Part shown: positions 6,363 to 6,822 of the stretch, one piece after another
Position numbering within the stretch: position 1 is the first letter of the stretch
Layout: each line of letters begins with the position of its first letter
Source of the DNA: BM714 sp964644525
GTDB lineage: Bacteria > Bacillota > Clostridia > Peptostreptococcales > BM714
NCBI GenBank assembly: GCA_964644525.1
Contig: CAZXWC010000086.1
Span: forward strand, 1 to 6,822
Direction: 5' to 3'
Length of the DNA stretch: 6,822 bases
Made by a program: the position numbers and the translations under genes
Notes under the pieces: model-generated
Database searches by the model: none
Told to the model about the DNA's origin: nothing
Seen by the model: only the letters and a program-made list of their open reading frames with translations

Positions 6363-6428
6363 TCAGGAAGGCATCCACTCTTTCCCTTTTGAATTCAAAA
6401 CAACCACATCGCCCTTCTTGAATTTCAT
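6363..6428 (-). CDS. Possible 21-residue micro-ORF with a strong ribosome-binding site
   Basis: ATG (6426-6428) is preceded by AGGAGG (6434-6439) at five bases, one of the best ribosome-binding sites in the window. The peptide is MKFKKGDVVVLNSKG followed by KEWMPS. The opening resembles the beta-strand start of small KGDVV-type proteins, so it may be a truncated gene rather than a true micro-protein. It lies in the same frame as the degenerate ORF above and would be an internal restart of it. It could also act as a leader peptide, though nothing downstream within 200 bases suggests attenuation. Confidence 0.25.
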   Translation of the reverse strand: MKFKKGDVVVLNSKGKEWMPS

Positions 6429-6488
6429 AAATTCCTCCTTTTCTCCTTTCCCCATCACTATGGCAAGAACTTTCTCCCCAGCAAAATA

Positions 6489-6516
6489 GGCCTCCCCGTC
6501 AAGCGACAGAAAGGCC
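6489..6516 (-). terminator. Stable 12-bp hairpin with GCUU tetraloop, terminator-like
   Basis: On the minus strand GGCCTTTCTGTC pairs along all 12 positions (four G-U) with GACGGGGAGGCC around a GCTT loop, followed by TATTTTGCT. On the plus strand the G-U pairs become A-C mismatches, so the structure belongs to minus-strand RNA. The U-tract is short, making termination plausible but weak. It lies within the degenerate ORF, 50 bases before the micro-ORF's ribosome-binding site, so it could be coincidental coding sequence. Confidence 0.3.
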
Positions 6517-6658
6517 CTCTATTCATTCCTTCTCATCGTTGACAGCTTTGCCACCTTACCCAGGCAGGTTGGCGCGGGATCGCAGAGCTGACTGTTCCCC
6601 CGACTCTTTATAAGATTAAGTTTCATCCGGTTTCCCAGAACATTAAAGTTTCCCTCCT

Positions 6659-6681
6659 ATTGTGACACATGCCGGCACAAT
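6659..6681. repeat. Dyad ATTGTG-N11-CACAAT
   Basis: Perfect 6-bp inverted arms (6659-6664 and 6676-6681) abut the AGGAGGG ribosome-binding site of the minus strand. The TTGTG...CACAA arrangement recalls operators of CRP/FNR or Rex-like regulators, but the spacing differs from those consensus sites. It may be a regulator site or chance. Confidence 0.25.
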
Positions 6682-6806
6682 GGGAATTGCTTCACGAAAA
6701 ACAGGTCTTTTCTGTTTCCTGTCGATTTCACCCGCATTTTGTAACCATTTGATTTCTCATTCGTCTATAGGGTGTACTGAAACAATCAAATAAACGACCT
6801 GAATGG

Positions 6807-6822
6807 AAAGGGGACCTTATGA
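6807..6822 (+). promoter_or_regulatory. Ribosome-binding site and ATG of a possible plus-strand gene entering at the right edge
   Basis: AAAGGGG (6807-6813) precedes ATG (6819-6821) by five bases, with one further base before the window ends. The spacing is good for a Firmicute start, but with no codons visible the gene cannot be confirmed. Upstream plus-strand sequence (6740-6780) shows only weak promoter-like hexamers. Confidence 0.3.

Larger units (their letters stand above)
6296..6626 (-). pseudogene. Traces of a small decayed or unannotated minus-strand gene, unrecognised
   Basis: Read from ATG at 6624-6626, the frame is protein-like for 87 codons to TGA at 6363-6365, broken by one amber codon (TAG, 6519-6521). 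It begins MKLNLIKSRGNSQLCDPAPT, then CLGKVAKLSTMRRNE, then after the amber RAFLSLDGEAYFAGEKVLAIVMGKG. Just after the TGA another frame continues as EEINLLMTSRISWEKQGN until TAG at 6296-6298, suggesting a one-base shift. Upstream, the strong AGGAGGG (6652-6658) is spaced for an ATG at 6641-6643 that reads MFWETG and stops in an ATGA overlap with the main ATG, possibly a further shift. I do not recognise the protein. The lesions fit a pseudogene; overlapping real micro-ORFs are the alternative. Three of the four minus-strand genes in the 1187-6136 cluster end in TAG, so amber recoding is unlikely. Confidence 0.35.

Noticed and set aside
6530..6620. S-box (SAM-I) riboswitch-like string on the minus strand: CTTATAAAGAG, CCAACC, AAGGTGGCAA, ATGAGA.
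   Set aside because: The order recalls the S-box and a six-pair P1 (TCTTAT/ATGAGA) can be drawn. However, the conserved GGCAACC, AUGAARCCCGG and AAGGUGCUAAUUCC blocks do not match, and the same bases read as protein-like sequence. A covariance-model search would settle it.
6363..6737. Pyrrolysine or recoded amber reading of the in-frame TAG codons.
   Set aside because: Three clear genes in the window end with TAG, the peptide does not resemble a methylamine methyltransferase, and TAG at 6657-6659 is simply part of the AATAGGAGGG ribosome-binding region.

Overview
The window looks like chromosomal DNA from a low-to-moderate GC anaerobic Firmicute (Clostridia-like). This rests on strong purine-rich Shine-Dalgarno sequences, sigma-A type promoters, an SLH-domain surface protein, a NifX-like cofactor-binding protein and several cyclic-di-GMP genes together. 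That is inference from gene content; no rRNA or other marker is present.

Layout. Positions 1-222 (minus) hold the N-terminal 74 codons of a NifB/NifX-type iron-molybdenum-cofactor-binding domain protein that runs off the left edge. Positions 223-408 are a compact divergent promoter region: one promoter drives the NifX-like gene leftward and a near-consensus one drives rightward, and each has a dyad-symmetric element between its -35 and -10. Positions 409-1145 (plus) hold a type IV pilin/pseudopilin gene broken by an apparent single-base deletion near 541-552. From 6136 down to 1187 (minus) lie four genes on one strand: a PAS-PAS-GGDEF diguanylate cyclase, a membrane HD-GYP phosphodiesterase, a secreted SLH protein with a cadherin-like C-terminal domain, and a PAS-GGDEF diguanylate cyclase. 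The first three are 33-34 bases apart and probably form an operon; the fourth follows after 104 bases and has its own strong Shine-Dalgarno.

Positions 6137-6822 contain no long open frame. They hold candidate promoters for the cluster, a widely spaced 10-bp inverted repeat, traces of a decayed or unusual small minus-strand gene (strong ribosome-binding sites, an in-frame amber codon, probable frameshifts), a stable hairpin, and at the extreme right edge a ribosome-binding site and ATG that may begin a plus-strand gene.

Together, two c-di-GMP synthases and one predicted c-di-GMP hydrolase sit beside a probable cell-wall-bound surface protein and a pilin. This suggests a local c-di-GMP module concerned with surface attachment or motility. 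The enzymes belong to well-known families; the combination is the interesting part. No unambiguously new system is visible.
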